A stretch of 64,000 nt of DNA from Mesorhabditis belari. Its lineage: Eukaryota; Nematoda; Chromadorea; Rhabditida; Rhabditidae. The stretch lies in assembly GCA_958450365.1 (NCBI GenBank), contig CAUEEP010000741.1:504001-568000 (forward strand). The letters run 5' to 3'. The position numbers and the translations under genes were made by a program. This document shows positions 47,073 through 56,679 of the stretch, piece after piece. Each line of letters opens with the position of its first letter. Position 1 is the stretch's first letter. The notes beneath the pieces were generated by a model, which ran no database searches, was not told the DNA's origin, and worked only from the letters and a program-made list of their open reading frames with translations.

Positions 47073-50000
47073 TTGTCAGTCAGTCAGTCAGTCGTCAGTC
47101 AGCCAGTCAGTCAGTCAGTCAGTCAGTCTGTTCAGACAGTCAGTCTGCCTTGTCAGCCAGCCAGTCAGCCAGCCAGCCAGTCAGCCAGCCAGCCAGTCAG
47201 CCAGCCAGCCAGTCAGCCAGCCAGTCAGTCAGTCTGTTTGTCCGTCTGTTTATTTGTCTGTTTGTTTATCTGGCTGTTTGTCTGTCCATCCGTTTGAGCG
47301 CAGCCATTGGTAAAAAGGGCGCAGCTTAGCTTGCGCGGAAAAACGTGGACCTTCCCAGTCGCTAGTTATACAATATTACTAGAAATAGCTTTATTTTGTA
47401 AAGCTTTATCTTGTAAAGCTGATTTCAGGGTGCTTTCTCGTTTGATCACGAAGATGATGACGCTGAATCAACACCGATTCAGAATCGACGCAAAACGTTA
47501 CAATCGGAGGCGAACACTGAAAATAATACACCGACCACGAAAACCCCTCTATCGAATAAAGGAAAGCTTAAGGTGAAGAATTAGAAGATTTAGAAGAAGA
47601 AGATTCAGATTTAGAAGAATATTGCAAACTTTTAGCTCACATCCCTCACCGATTCAAGTCAAAACTTCATGAGTGGCTTCAACGGTTTAGCCGAGAAAAA
47701 GCTCGGATATTTTTAGTCAAGTAAGAAAAGGGATTACTGATAAATTGAAGAAATAAATTCATTTAGATGCTGACGAAACGGGCGGACTAAAACAGGCGCA
47801 AGCACTTCGCGACAAAACGGTCAAACCATTGGCGGCTGCAGCGGCGAGTCGCATCGAGCAATCCCAGCACGCAGTGAAGACGAAAACACAGGGAACACCC
47901 ACATCGACACAAACGGCAAATCAACAAAGGTATGGCTGAAAAGATAGACAACTGGGATGGCTAAATGGGGAGCGGCTGATCTGGCTAACCCGGCTAACAG
48001 CTAGGCTGTTAGCTAGCTAGCTAAAAGCAGAAGCTAGTTTCAGACTAGAAATCGGCATTACAAACCACTGTAACTTTCTTTAGCATTGCTATTTTTGGGT
48101 TTGCTTTTTTCATTCGAAAGCTCTTGAGATTCTCTATTTTTTCAGCTATAGATCATGTTAATCCGGTAGATTTACGGGAAATTAGAAGCATTTGTAGTGT
48201 AAGAGGTCATATTTTTGTAGTTTATAGTGCCCATGTAATGATCGTTTTTGGCTCCTAAAGGCTTGATCTTTCAAGGAGGATAGGTAGTGAAAGTTTTGAA
48301 TTTTATTTTTAATATGAGGGTAGATAGATATGGAAGGATTCATATCTATGAAGGGACTTTCAGATAGATCTAAGATCAAAAAACCCCCTCTAACTATTCC
48401 GTTTTCGTTTCGCATTACTCCAAAATGTTTAGCAAAAATCAACAAACCGTTCATGAGGTGGTGTGCGATGCGATTCTCGCCGAGTCAAGGCATTGGAATG
48501 TTCGCTTATCCGGAAATTCAAGGTAACTCAAAGGGAATTGAAGGAATAGGAGAGTTGAAGAATTGAAGAGTTGAAGAGTTGAAGAGTTGAAGAGTTGAAG
48601 AATGGAGAATTGAAGAGTTGAAGAGTAGAGTGGAAGAGTTGAAGAGTGGAAGAGTTGAAGAGTTGAAGAATTAAAGAGTGGAAGAGTTGAAGAATTGGAG
48701 AGTTGGAGAGTTGGAGAGTTGGAGAGTTGAAGTACCCCAATTGAAGAATTGGAGAATTGGAGAGATTGGAGAGATTGAAGAATTGAAGAATTCTATTGAG
48801 TTGGTGCATTGAAAACTGCCAGACTTTGAACTAAAATTTATTCAACATAAAACCATCAGATTCATTCCAAATAAATCATTCCAAATTTCCATTATTATTG
48901 ACGACTTCTGCCCATTTTACAGGCAATTTGCGGATCCCTCTTTCGTGGTAAGATTTTGGTTTGTGTGCGAGACAAGTGTGAGACTCAAAAATGGAGGACT
49001 GGAGGATGTCCGATAGAGAAAGTTTGAGCACTTTCTTCAAAAGAAACCCATTTTGGTGTAACAATAGAAAGTTGTAGAGAATCAAAAATGAGGCTTATAG
49101 CCAAATTTCCAAAAAGATACACTTAGTAGTTTCGCTTAAAATGCAAGTTTTGTGAAAATACGTAAATTTGGCATTTCTTGAAAACCAGTTTTTGAATCAT
49201 TCTGAAAATTAGGATATAAGCTTGATTTTTGATTCTCTACAACTTTTCCATTGTACACCAGAATGGGCTTCTTTTGAAGAAAGTGTGAGAACTGAGATGT
49301 ATGACAATTAGCTGGCAGTTTTCAATTCACCAATCCAATTAGATCTAGAGTAAGAACAAGAGCTAGATCTAAAATAAAAAATAGATCTAGAGTAAGAACA
49401 AGAGCTAGATCTAGAGTAAGACAAGAGCTAGATCTAGAGTAAGAACAAGAGCTAGATCTAGAGTAAGAAGAAACAACAAGATCTAGATCTAGAGTAAGAA
49501 CAAGATCTAGATCTAGAGTAAGAACAAGACATAGAGTAAGAAAGAATCAGATCTAGAGTAAGAACAAGATCTAGATCTAGAGTAAGAACAAGATCTAGAT
49601 CTAGACTAAGAACAAGAGCTAGATCTAGAGTAAGAACAAGAGCTAGAGCTCTCAGTCATCAATTCACCAATCCAATATTTCTTTAAATAAAAACAAAGCA
49701 TTTGATAATTTTTCAGCGCCTAATGGAAGATGAAAGTCTTCATGAGGTTGGTCTGTTCAAAATTAAATCTCGGATTGGAGAATCGTTTAACCGAAGAGGA
49801 ATTTGTGAAAGAATTTGTGAGTTTTTGAGAGAAAATCAAATCACTACAGGTAAAAGAAAAAATGACAAAACGAGAGAAGAAAAATGAAAAGCTCAAATAC
49901 AAACGAAAATTTCAGCAATTGACTCGAGCTCAATACAAGGGATATGTCAAGGTTTTACAGGCGTGTCTTGCCGGCATTGAGGTGGGCTTTTTTGGGATTG

Positions 50001-53000
50001 AAATTTTGAAATTGGTACAATGTACAATGGTAAACTGGTACAATGGGATAAAAGCTTGAACAATTCTCAAATAAGATTTCTAAGCCTATAGGCCGATTTC
50101 TTTTCGATTTCTCCCTACTAGCTTTGCTATTTAGTAATTGGTTCAAAATTCATTCTAATTCTAATGGTTGGTTATAAAAAAACCAATAAATACTAAAAAA
50201 CCTTGCTGCTCATCAGGAAATTTCAGAATCAAAAGAAAGAATCGAGAGAAAATCAAAAGAAACAGAAACTTTGGTTCCAAGAGGATCCGAACCCGCAGGG
50301 AAAGCCCCCAGTCCGAGCACACTATCCCCTAGACCACCGGGCCATCGACGGCCGTCGACTGGGGAAGGTTTATCCCACCGAGTTCGGAAAATTTCGCTTG
50401 CTCAAATTTTCATCCATTCTCGCTCCCAATTTTCAAACATCTTTTTACACGGGTTAAGAGCTCATTGGGTTGATTTTAAAACTGGGTTTTGCTCAGAATT
50501 TTGCGTAGAATCCGATGCACTAGGTCTTGTAGCTAACTCGATGTTGAAACAGTGCCCTAGGAGGTAAAAAAGGTTTTGTTTTGTAGCCTTTTTGCTAGAT
50601 GCTTTTTGCTAGATGCTAATCGGTGAATAATTTTACAATTTTGGCATTAGACCTTTATGAAGAAGCTATTGAAGTAGCTAATGAAGAAGCTAATGAAGTA
50701 TTGAAGTAGCTAATGAAGTAGGTATTGAAGTAGCTAATGAAGAAGCTATTAAAGTAGCTATTGAAGTAGCTAATGAAGAAGCTAATGAAGTATTGAAGTA
50801 GCTAATGAAGTAGGTATTGAAGTAGCTAATGAAGCCAGCTATTGAAGTAGCTATTGAAGTAGCTAATGAAGTAGCTAAATGGTAAGAGTAGCTGTTGAAG
50901 TAGCTATTGGTATCAATGTGTGGTAGCTAATGAAGTAGGTAATGAAGTAGGTATTGAAGTAGCTATTGAAGTAGCTATTGAAGTATTCAGCTCTCTTTCA
51001 ACACTCCGGCTCAAACGGTTTGGCGAGTGTTTTCCATATTCTTGAGATTGCGCACACTCATTTTTGGTCTCGAGATGATGGAGTGATGACACCGGCGAGT
51101 GGAGGGAATTCACAGGTATTTGAAATTCAAGTTTGAATGTGAATCGTAAGGTTTTATATGTAAATCTTAAGGTTTAGCTGTAAATCTTAAGGTTTATATG
51201 TAAATATTAACTCTAATCGATAGAGTTCAATGTCCCGCGATTTTCCATCTTCTAAAAGCTTTTTTGCTTTAGTTACCAACTCCTTCTGCATCAGTACAAG
51301 ATCTCAATCAATACAGGTTTCTTTTTCCATTCATTTACATATAAATCATTCTTCAGCCTCGCCAAAAACTCCCCGGCCACCTCGTACGATATGAGATCGA
51401 TGCCGAAACCGATCGGGAAACTCTCAAATGGAGAACCGATCCAGGGACCCGAGCACCGCTCAACCCACTCCAATCATTGCAATCCGAAAAGAAACCAAGC
51501 TGTTGTACCATTTGGAATCCCGGGCAACGATCCATTACCTAAACAAACGATTCCGCAACCAACTCCACCACCAATTCCACCAAGAGATGGAGTCGCCCAT
51601 CCGCACCCACCACCATCACCTGCGAGGCCACAAATGGATGGTGAGGGAATATATTTATGCTGAAATTCTATCGATGATTTAGTACTATTAGTTAGAGACA
51701 GCGGAAAATCTCTTTGCTATTCAGTTTCTCAAGCATCTGATGCCTCGATTCCACCTCTGCCACCTCGTCCTCCACCTCCACGACAAGACGGAAAGCATTC
51801 AAGAAAACAGTAAAATTAGTGAGAGGAAGCAGCAGTGAATCCGGTGGATCACAAGGCCATTACAAGAGAAATTAAAGGTTTGATTGAATTAAGTAAAATC
51901 GTGATTCGATTCCTTGTTGTTGTGCAAGCTTGTTCTGTTGTGTAGCTTGTTCTGTTGTGCAGCTTGTTCTGTTGTGAGCTTGTTATGCTGTGCAGCTTGT
52001 TATGTTGTGTAGCTTGTTATGCTGTGCAGCTTGTTATGTTGTGCAGCTTGTTATGTTGAATTCAGCTTGTTATGTTGTGTAGCTTGTTCTGTTTCTGTAG
52101 CGTTCTGTTGTGTAGCTTGCTATCTTGTTCATCTTGTTTACCACTTGTTGCATTCTTAACCAAAACCAAAACTTGTTGCATTCTTTACCAAAACGATTCT
52201 TATCCTTTTGTAGGCTCCATCAACTCTACCCGTTTCTGCCAGTGGAACTCCGTCGACTCGATCGATTGTGACACCAATTGAACCAAGACATTTCATCTAT
52301 CAGGATTTGATTTGTAAGTGAAAGATCATTCGTTCATTCGTTTTATTATCGTTCTAGTACCCAATCAACATCCATTATGGCAAAATATGGTTTTCTGGGA
52401 GGAACGCTTTTTATGATGTCGTTGGACAAGAAAGGGGATATCATTGGAATGGATCAAGAACCCAGTGAAATGATTGATCGGTGAGTGAACGGAAGATGCC
52501 TGTCTGGAATGGAAAGGAAAGCATTACTGATCTGTAATGGAAAGGAAAACATTACTGATCTGTACTTGCCTCACCACTACTCGATAACAGAAAATTAGGG
52601 AAAACCAGGGAAAGGGGAGTTTAAAAGAGCAAGTCGAGGTCAAGCTAGAATATTTTGAATAATCAATTTTTCTAAAGCGATTTTTGTGAACATTCTCTGA
52701 ATCTTTAATATAAAAATTCAAATTCAGCTATTCAACTCTATCGGAAAGTGAGCGAAAACGATTGGAATTGGAAGAAGATCGCCTCCTTGCAACACTTCTT
52801 CACAATTTGACTGCTTATATGATGGCTTGTTTTTGGTTTTCCTAGATGTTTACCTGTTTAAAGTATATTCAGCTTAAGAACTGAGTATCGTGGGTGACTG
52901 AAGATAGCTTAAAACTGGAGCATGACAGATATCGTTACTTCCCATCCTATCCCCTATCATGACTGCCTATCATCCCTGACTATCATCCCTGACTATCATC

Positions 53001-56000
53001 CCTGACTATCATCCCTGACTATCATCCCTGACTATCATCCCCAACTATCATAACTGATATCGTTTAGCATTGTCTAAAAACTTATTCATCACTCAATCAA
53101 ACCTAACAAACCTAACAAAATAATATTCGACTTTTTTAGATGTGTGGAACGGGACAAAAAGCGAGTCAACAAGTAAACGAAAGAAAGAAAACAAGAAAAG
53201 TTATCGAGTTTCAGAAAATTCGGCGACTATTGGGCAAAGCGCACATAGGATTGGTGTGCTCAAAGACGATCAATCAATTGCTCGATGAGTTGCCACAACA
53301 GGTTGGCAAAGAACAAGCCTAACAACTCAAGCCTAACAAATCAAACCTAATAAATCAAGCCTAACAAATCAAACCTAACAAATGACAAACAAAAGAAATT
53401 ATCTATAAATAAAATGGAAAAGAAAGTTTCAGCAAGGCAATGCGATCCCTTTAAAGCCGTTAGGCAGTCGTTTGGTACAGAAGCAATCGTTCACCAGTTT
53501 ATGCTGGATCAAATGCTCAAGGCATGATGCTCTTTATGGAGGTAGGACGAAGTTAACTCCCTCTGGAGTAAGGGAGATCAAGTGAGTTGTGGTGTAATGG
53601 TTAGCACAGTTGCCCGGTGAGGAAAAGGTTGCGGGTTCGAGCCCCTGCGGCGTACACGTTTTGCCTAGCACAAGTTTTAGCCCTGGTTTCAAGAGTTGAA
53701 ACTAACAAGCGAGAGGCTGCCACGACTTTCAAGAGCAAGCTCTCACCTCACCTTTAAAAGCTGCCACGACAAAAGAAACAAAAGTAGCGGTGGTCTGGGG
53801 GTAGTATGTTAGACTATTAAACTATCGCAAATTTTTTGCTCCCTGGGGTCCGATTCCTCTCGCCGCTCTTTTCTAGATCCTTGCTAGATCATTGCTAGAT
53901 TGCAAGCTTGTACGTGGTTGTAGCTTGTAAACTAGATTGTAAGCTTGTAAGCTGGATTGGAAGCTTGTAAGCTGGATTGGAAGCTTGTCTGGATTGGAAG
54001 CTTGTAAGCTAGATTGTAAGCTTGTAAGCAGGACTGTAAGCTTGTAAGCTAGATTGCTAGCACTTATAACTTCAAGAAACTTTCCTGAGCTGCTGTCTAT
54101 GTTTGGTAAACTTTGATGGTGATGTTGTTTTGTGTTAGAGTTGAAAAAATCTAGTTTAGGTTTGTGACGATGCAGTGGTTTTGCGAGCAGTCACTGGCGC
54201 GATCACCGAACGTTGGTGGTATGAGAGATTGGTGAATATGACCTATTCACCAAAAACAAAAGTCTTATGTTTATGGAGAAGACATGAGGATAAAGTACAC
54301 ATGCATAAGTTCTACACAAAAAAGTGAGTCAAACTATCGGTGCATTGCTATAGTTCGATTACAATGAACATGTACAATGAACCTGTAAAATGAACATGTA
54401 CAATGAACCTGTACAATCAACATGTACAATGAACTTGTACAATCAACATGTACAATGAGCAATCAATTCAGTGTCGAGAGCTTTATCTCTGCATGAAAGC
54501 GGCAATGGAAAGAGCAGCGGCAAGAGGTCGAGTTTCTGTTGAAGGAAGGGATCTTGGAGGAGGAGTTTCCCCGTGCATGATACAGAGACAAATCAAGGGG
54601 GGATTGATGCAGGTGAGTGGCAAGGAAAGGCTGATAGATCAGAAGTGCATTGCCAATTGAAAATTGCATGCAAAGGCCATGACTTTGTTGACCTCAAGAA
54701 CAGATAGAAAGTGCTCTGAACAAATGCAAAGTGTTCTGAACATTTTAATCTAGACTAAATACCGTAATCCAGCTAATGTAGACTGAATAGACTGAAGCAA
54801 AGTGTTCTGAGCACATACAAAGTGTTCTGAACACATCCAAAGTGTTCTGAACACATCCAAAGTGTTCTGAACACATACAAAGTGTTCTGAGCACATACAA
54901 AGTGTTCTGAGCACATACAAAGTGTTCTGAACACATCCAAAGTGTTCTGAGCACATACAAAGTGCTCTTGTAGGTCAACAAAGTCAAAAGTTCATTGCTG
55001 TGCCTCTAGTGGGTGCACAAATCAATGAAATATTTCCCATTCATTTCTCAAATCAGATACAACTAATTGTTCTGCTGTCTTGTGCCCAAGAATATAAGCA
55101 AATTTGAATTTTTTTTGAGCTTCAGTCATTCTTTTGAGTCATATGGAATAAAGGCAACTGTAAGTAAATAGTAAAAAGTAAATAAAGCTTTTCACATTGT
55201 CTTAAAAGGCTTTTGATCAAGTTTGATTATTTGATGGTGTTGAAATCAAAGTACTATTTGATTATCTGATTATTTGATTATCTAGGTTATCTAGTTTATC
55301 TAGTTTATCTAGTTTGTTTATCTAGTTTATCTAGTTCAATTATCTAGTTTATCTAGTTTAATTATCTAGTCTAATTATCTAGGTTATCTAGTCTAATTAT
55401 CTAACTAGTTTAATTATCTAGTTTAATTATCTAGACTATCTAGTTTAATTATCTAGTTTATCTAGTCTGATTATCTAGTTTATCTGGTTTAATTATCTAG
55501 TTTAACTAGTCTGATTATCTAGTTTATCTAGCTTATCTAGCTTATCTAGCTTATCTAGTTTAATTTTCTCGTCAATTATCTGATCTCCGAAGCCAAAACC
55601 ACGTACAAAATCTCAAGTTTAGGTTCGAATTGATGGAATTGCAATTCTCTTCGAAAGCAGCCCAACATTTCATCGAGTTGGGCAACATAAAAAAAGTGCA
55701 ATACTTTCGGTGGAAATTGTTTTGTTCTTGAAGAATTCGGTGAGTAGTAGAAAGAGGCAAAAGGAATTCGAGATTTCAGATCATAAAAAGAACGAACTCG
55801 TGCAGAGGGAGATATTTCCTCACAAATGGTAGGTTTTGTGATGGGAAATTTGAATGAATCACGTTTTGTGGCTTGTGAGAGATTTTGTAGTTGGACTGTA
55901 GTTGAAGAGATACTAACAAAAGAAGAGATATTGTAAACGGAAGTAAAATGGTAGCTTAGCTTAGATGTAGTTTAGCTCTTACTGTAGCTAGGTAGTTACT

Positions 56001-56679
56001 TAGATGTAGCAATTGGCGTAGTAGCTAGCTGTGCTCAGCTCTCTGTTACTGAGCTTAGCTAGCAGCTGAGCTTAGCCTGAGCCAGGTTGCCAACTTTTTA
56101 GAGTACAAGTTTTTTGTCCAGCTTCACTCTAGTTACTGTAGCTTAGCTTAGCTGTAGGTTAGCTTAGCTGTAGCTTAGCCTTAGCTGGTTACTGCAGCTC
56201 TAGCTTAGCTGTAGCTAGTTTCAGCTGTAGCTTAGCTTAGCTGTAGCTTAGCTCAGCTGTAGCTTAGCTTAGCTGTAGCTTACCTTTAGCTGTAGCTTAA
56301 GCTTAGCTGTAGCTTAGCTTACATTATTGTAGCTTAGCTTACTGTAGCCTAGCTTAGCTTAGCTTAGCTGTTTACTAACAAAGGTTTACGGTATCTCGTC
56401 AGCATCACTTCCATTTCTCGTGCATATTCGTGTTTCCTTTTTTTCCAGGCTCCTTCAATAGCATGGTGTCCGCACCGTGTGTTCAGTGTAAAACTTGCAC
56501 TCAAGAATATTCACGATGATCAACACCGATCACCCCGTTCATCACCGACTGATGATTCAGGAATAAATGAGGAAGAGATTGCTCGCAAATCCGTCTCTTC
56601 AATCAGCTCTGAAGCTCATCGACGATTATTAATTGATGAACGATCAATCATTTTGCCATATTCGGAGAATCCTTTCTAA
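36026..56679 (+). CDS. aex-3: Rab3 GEF, MADD/AEX-3 family DENN-domain protein (frame-broken as given)
   Basis: Exchange factor for Rab3/Rab27 in synaptic vesicle release. Exons: 36026-36101, 36175-36257, 36459-36540, 37396-37532, 37611-37751, 38795-38945, 40099-40244, 40367-40505, 41431-41609, 44133-44255, 45418-45570, 45853-46000, 46064-46230, 46342-46464, about 46872-46970, 47429-47572, 47636-47720, 47768-47929, 48433-48522, 49717-49849, 49916-49981, about 50503-50568, 50991-51115, 51273-51316, 51357-51640, 51725-51809, about 51820-51879, 52214-52313, 52358-52480, 52728-52828, 53140-53301, 53433-53541, 54160-54323, 54472-54612, 55623-55739, 55780-55828, 56449-56679. DENN landmarks: [75 protein letters not shown]-terminus [39 protein letters not shown]. 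At least twenty single-base indels break the frame. Either unpolished sequence or a fresh pseudogene. Identity is secure; some exon edges are not. Confidence 0.9.
36730..36803 (-). tRNA. tRNA-like sequence (probably SINE head or tRNA pseudogene)
   Basis: On the minus strand an A-box-like GTGGCGCAGTCGGG is followed by a B-box-like GGTTCGGCTCCCGCC. In MADD intron 3. Acceptor stem pairing is poor, so a working tRNA is unlikely. Confidence 0.45.
36914..36985 (+). tRNA. tRNA-like sequence in MADD intron 3
   Basis: A-box-like TGGCCGACTGGCTAGAG and B box GGGTTCAATCCCC. Five bases of the ends can pair (TGCCG with CGGTA). Resembles a Leu/Ser-type tRNA body but is incomplete. Confidence 0.45.
37775..38185. 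repeat. GGGCTTACTAAGGCTTACTA array
   Basis: About forty copies of a 9-11 bp unit (GGCTTACTA with G, A variants) in the intron after exon 37611-37751. Some units are truncated, giving an irregular phase. Confidence 0.9.
38276..38605. repeat. Palindrome with two opposed tRNA-like heads
   Basis: Minus-strand tRNA-like body at about 38285-38372 (GATGGCCTAGGCGATAGTGG to GCGGGTTCAATTCCG) faces a plus-strand one at about 38498-38580 (GCGGTGGTCTGGGGGATAGT to GGGTTCAATCCCG). Between them GGCGCCCTCTTATAGGTGAG pairs with CCTAAAAGAGGGCGCC. The whole 330 bp folds back on itself. Confidence 0.75.
39035..39113 (-). tRNA. tRNA-like sequence, family with 53586-53656
   Basis: Minus strand: GGTGTGATGGTTAGCACAGT (A box) and CACGGGTTCGAGTCCCGGTG (B box with paired arm). 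Glu/Asp/His-like body. The T arm is intact here, but the flanking acceptor bases do not pair. Confidence 0.5.
39117..39335. repeat. Second palindrome with opposed tRNA-like heads
   Basis: A minus-strand tRNA-like body (about 39121-39183: CATGGCGCAGTCAGGAGC, GCCCGAGTTCGACCGG) faces a plus-strand one (about 39272-39330: CATGACACAGTCAGCTTGCC, GCCCGGGTTCGACCC). The spacer has GATCACCGACATCACCTGAT and GATCTGATCACCGAC in inverted and direct copies. Confidence 0.7.
39440..40031. mobile_element. Non-autonomous TA-flanked element, about 590 bp
   Basis: Ends CAGGGTGCGGCAAAGAGTTC and GGAACTTTTGCCGCTTACCCTG, with TA on both sides (39438-39439, 40032-40033). No transposase frame is seen. Tc1/mariner-type by target site. 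It lies in the intron before MADD exon 40099-40244. Confidence 0.8.
40548..40685. repeat. CAGCAGCTCTAGCATTGAAT array
   Basis: Seven copies of a 20 bp unit in a MADD intron. Confidence 0.85.
41025..41400. repeat. GCTGTAAAGTAA array
   Basis: About thirty 12 bp units with deletions and insertions, directly before exon 41431-41609. A short inverted segment (CAGCTTTACAGCTTAACAGC) sits at about 41331-41350. Confidence 0.85.
41768..42112. repeat. GTGCAAAGAA array
   Basis: About thirty-three 10 bp units (GTGCAAAGAA, GTGCAAAGAG). Four long frames over this interval on both strands are shadows of the period. Confidence 0.9.
42418..42895. repeat. GGGAACTTTACT / GGGACTTTAAT array
   Basis: About forty units of 11-12 bp. 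The first part (42418-42450) runs in the opposite orientation (AGTAAAGTTCCC), and a further block of the same unit lies at about 43720-43800, beyond a MITE insertion. Confidence 0.85.
43171..43534. mobile_element. Palindromic MITE related to 22956-23355, 9 bp target duplication
   Basis: Starts GTGTGGGACAAATGCGAC and ends GTCTACTTGTCCCACCCC; GTAAAACAC flanks both sides (43162-43170 and 43535-43543). The arms share TTGCTGGAAAAGG, GCTTCAAAAATGTTTTCATA and AATCGTATGCGTAGATTCCG with the copy upstream of rpl-32. Confidence 0.85.
44280..44945. mobile_element. Mariner-type remnant with duplicated left end around an array
   Basis: Right end CATCAACCTA at about 44936-44945. The left end TTAGGTTGATGCATAAGTG occurs twice, at 44280 (GCGTAAGTG variant) and 44412, each preceded by TA. 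Between the two copies is an array of about 95 bp with GTAGGCGCTTGTAGGTGCCT units. TTAGGTTG is a typical mariner terminus. No intact transposase remains. Confidence 0.82.
44963..45198. mobile_element. Hairpin MITE, ACTACTGGACAATGAAATAT ends
   Basis: CTACACTACTGGACAATGAA at the left is mirrored by TTCATTGTCCAGTACTGTAG at the right. Inner arms also pair (GATCGTCACTTTCGCGCGTC and GACACGCGAAAGTGACGATC). About 236 bp. Confidence 0.85.
45200..45415. repeat. GATCTAGATCTAGAG / AGCTAG array
   Basis: Palindromic six-base words AGATCT, CTAG and AGCT repeated irregularly, ending directly before MADD exon 45418-45570. Confidence 0.8.
46240..46330 (-). tRNA. tRNA-like sequence (degenerate)
   Basis: Minus strand carries ACGGTTCAATCCTC (B-box-like) preceded by GATCTGTAACTAAGAACATC. 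A (GAAA)n run is adjacent at about 46268-46287. Likely SINE or pseudogene. Confidence 0.35.
46466..46600. repeat. TTTTGGAAGATTTCTTGATC array
   Basis: Six copies of a unit of about 20 bp (TTTGGAAGGCTTATTGATCT variant) just after exon 46342-46464. Confidence 0.75.
47010..47290. repeat. Tetranucleotide tract (GTTT/GTCT/CAGT/CAGC)n
   Basis: A 280 bp run that drifts from GTTTGTTT through GTCTGTCT to CAGTCAGT and CAGCCAGC. Frames of 90-135 codons on the plus strand across it are artefacts. Confidence 0.9.
48540..48740. repeat. TTGAAGAG array (8 bp)
   Basis: About twenty-five units of TTGAAGAG/TTGGAGAG right after exon 48433-48522. Confidence 0.85.
48796..49675 (-). mobile_element. Mariner remnant copy 2, its outer end duplicated around an array
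   Basis: Same family as 13728-14260, inverted. TA then TTGAGTTGGTGCATTGAAAA at the left; minus-strand [19 protein letters not shown] near 48890-48960. The right end AATTCACCAATCCAA occurs twice: at 49324-49338 and at 49661-49675, only the second followed by TA. Between them lies the AGATCTAGAGTAAGAACAAG array (about 49342-49650). Confidence 0.85.
49342..49650. repeat. AGATCTAGAGTAAGAACAAG array (20 bp)
   Basis: About fourteen units inserted between two copies of a mariner terminal sequence. Confidence 0.88.
50275..50352 (-). tRNA. tRNA-like sequence, GGTGGTCTAGGGGATAG family
   Basis: Minus strand: CCGGTGGTCTAGGGGATAGT (A box) and CTGCGGGTTCGGATCCTC (B box). Same head family as 38498-38580 and 53785-53856. 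In a MADD intron. Confidence 0.5.
50655..50990. repeat. GAAGTAGCTAAT / GAAGAAGCTATT array
   Basis: About twenty-seven 12 bp units ending at the acceptor of exon 50991-51115. Confidence 0.88.
51915..52120. repeat. AGCTTGTTCTGTTGTGT array (17 bp)
   Basis: About twelve copies with AGCTTGTTATGTTGTGC variants, in the intron before exon 52214-52313. Confidence 0.85.
52960..53045. repeat. TATCATCCCTGAC array (13 bp)
   Basis: Six near-perfect copies in the intron between exons 52728-52828 and 53140-53301. Confidence 0.85.
53305..53392. repeat. CCTAACAAATCAAA array
   Basis: Five or six copies of a unit of about 14 bp; shorter CCTAACAAA copies also lie before exon 53140. Confidence 0.75.
53586..53656 (+). 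tRNA. tRNA-like sequence, family with 39035-39113
   Basis: TGTGGTGTAATGGTTAGCAC and TGCGGGTTCGAGCCCCTGCG match the minus-strand body at 39035-39113. The ends do not pair, so it is probably not a functional tRNA. Confidence 0.5.
53785..53856 (+). tRNA. tRNA-like sequence with paired ends
   Basis: AGCGGTG at the 5' end and CGCCGCT at the 3' end can form a 7 bp acceptor stem. The body has GGTCTGGGGGTAGTATG and GGGGTCCGATTCC in place of the normal GGTTCGATTCC. Of the tRNA-like copies here it is the best folded, but the T loop is altered. Confidence 0.45.
53885..54065. repeat. AGCTTGTAAGCTAGATTGTA array (20 bp)
   Basis: About eight units containing the near-palindrome AAGCTTGTAAGCTT, before exon 54160-54323. 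Confidence 0.85.
54362..54462. repeat. AATGAACATGTAC array (13 bp)
   Basis: Seven copies ending at the acceptor of exon 54472-54612. Confidence 0.85.
54682..54984. repeat. Array bounded by a 13 bp inverted repeat
   Basis: ACTTTGTTGACCT (about 54682-54694) and AGGTCAACAAAGT (about 54971-54983) bracket about eleven copies of AAAGTGTTCTGAACACATAC (54718-54965). The unit contains the palindrome GTGTTCTGAACAC. Confidence 0.8.
55255..55562. repeat. TTATCTAGTT array
   Basis: About thirty 10 bp units with AATTATCTAGT variants, in the intron before exon 55623-55739. Confidence 0.88.
55945..56370. repeat. AGCTTAGCTGT array
   Basis: A long, irregular array of AGCTTAGCTGTAGCTTAGCT units in the last MADD intron. 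Confidence 0.88.

Noticed and set aside
46906..47329. Cys/Leu/Val-rich and Gln/Ser-rich frames up to 135 codons
   Set aside because: Tetranucleotide tract following a true MADD exon (about 46872-46970); only the first 30 or so residues are real.
53206..53220. A 15 bp GT...AG segment (GTTATCGAGTTTCAG) inside MADD exon 53140-53301
   Set aside because: Too short for an intron, and the frame is open and in phase through it.
53785..53856. Functional tRNA gene
   Set aside because: Ends pair over 7 bp, but the T loop lacks the TTCGA core and related copies are clearly degenerate; kept only as tRNA-like.
36026..56679. Programmed ribosomal frameshifting as the explanation for MADD frame changes
   Set aside because: More than twenty shifts of both signs at varied short runs, some at splice junctions, do not fit a slippery-site mechanism; sequence error or decay is simpler.
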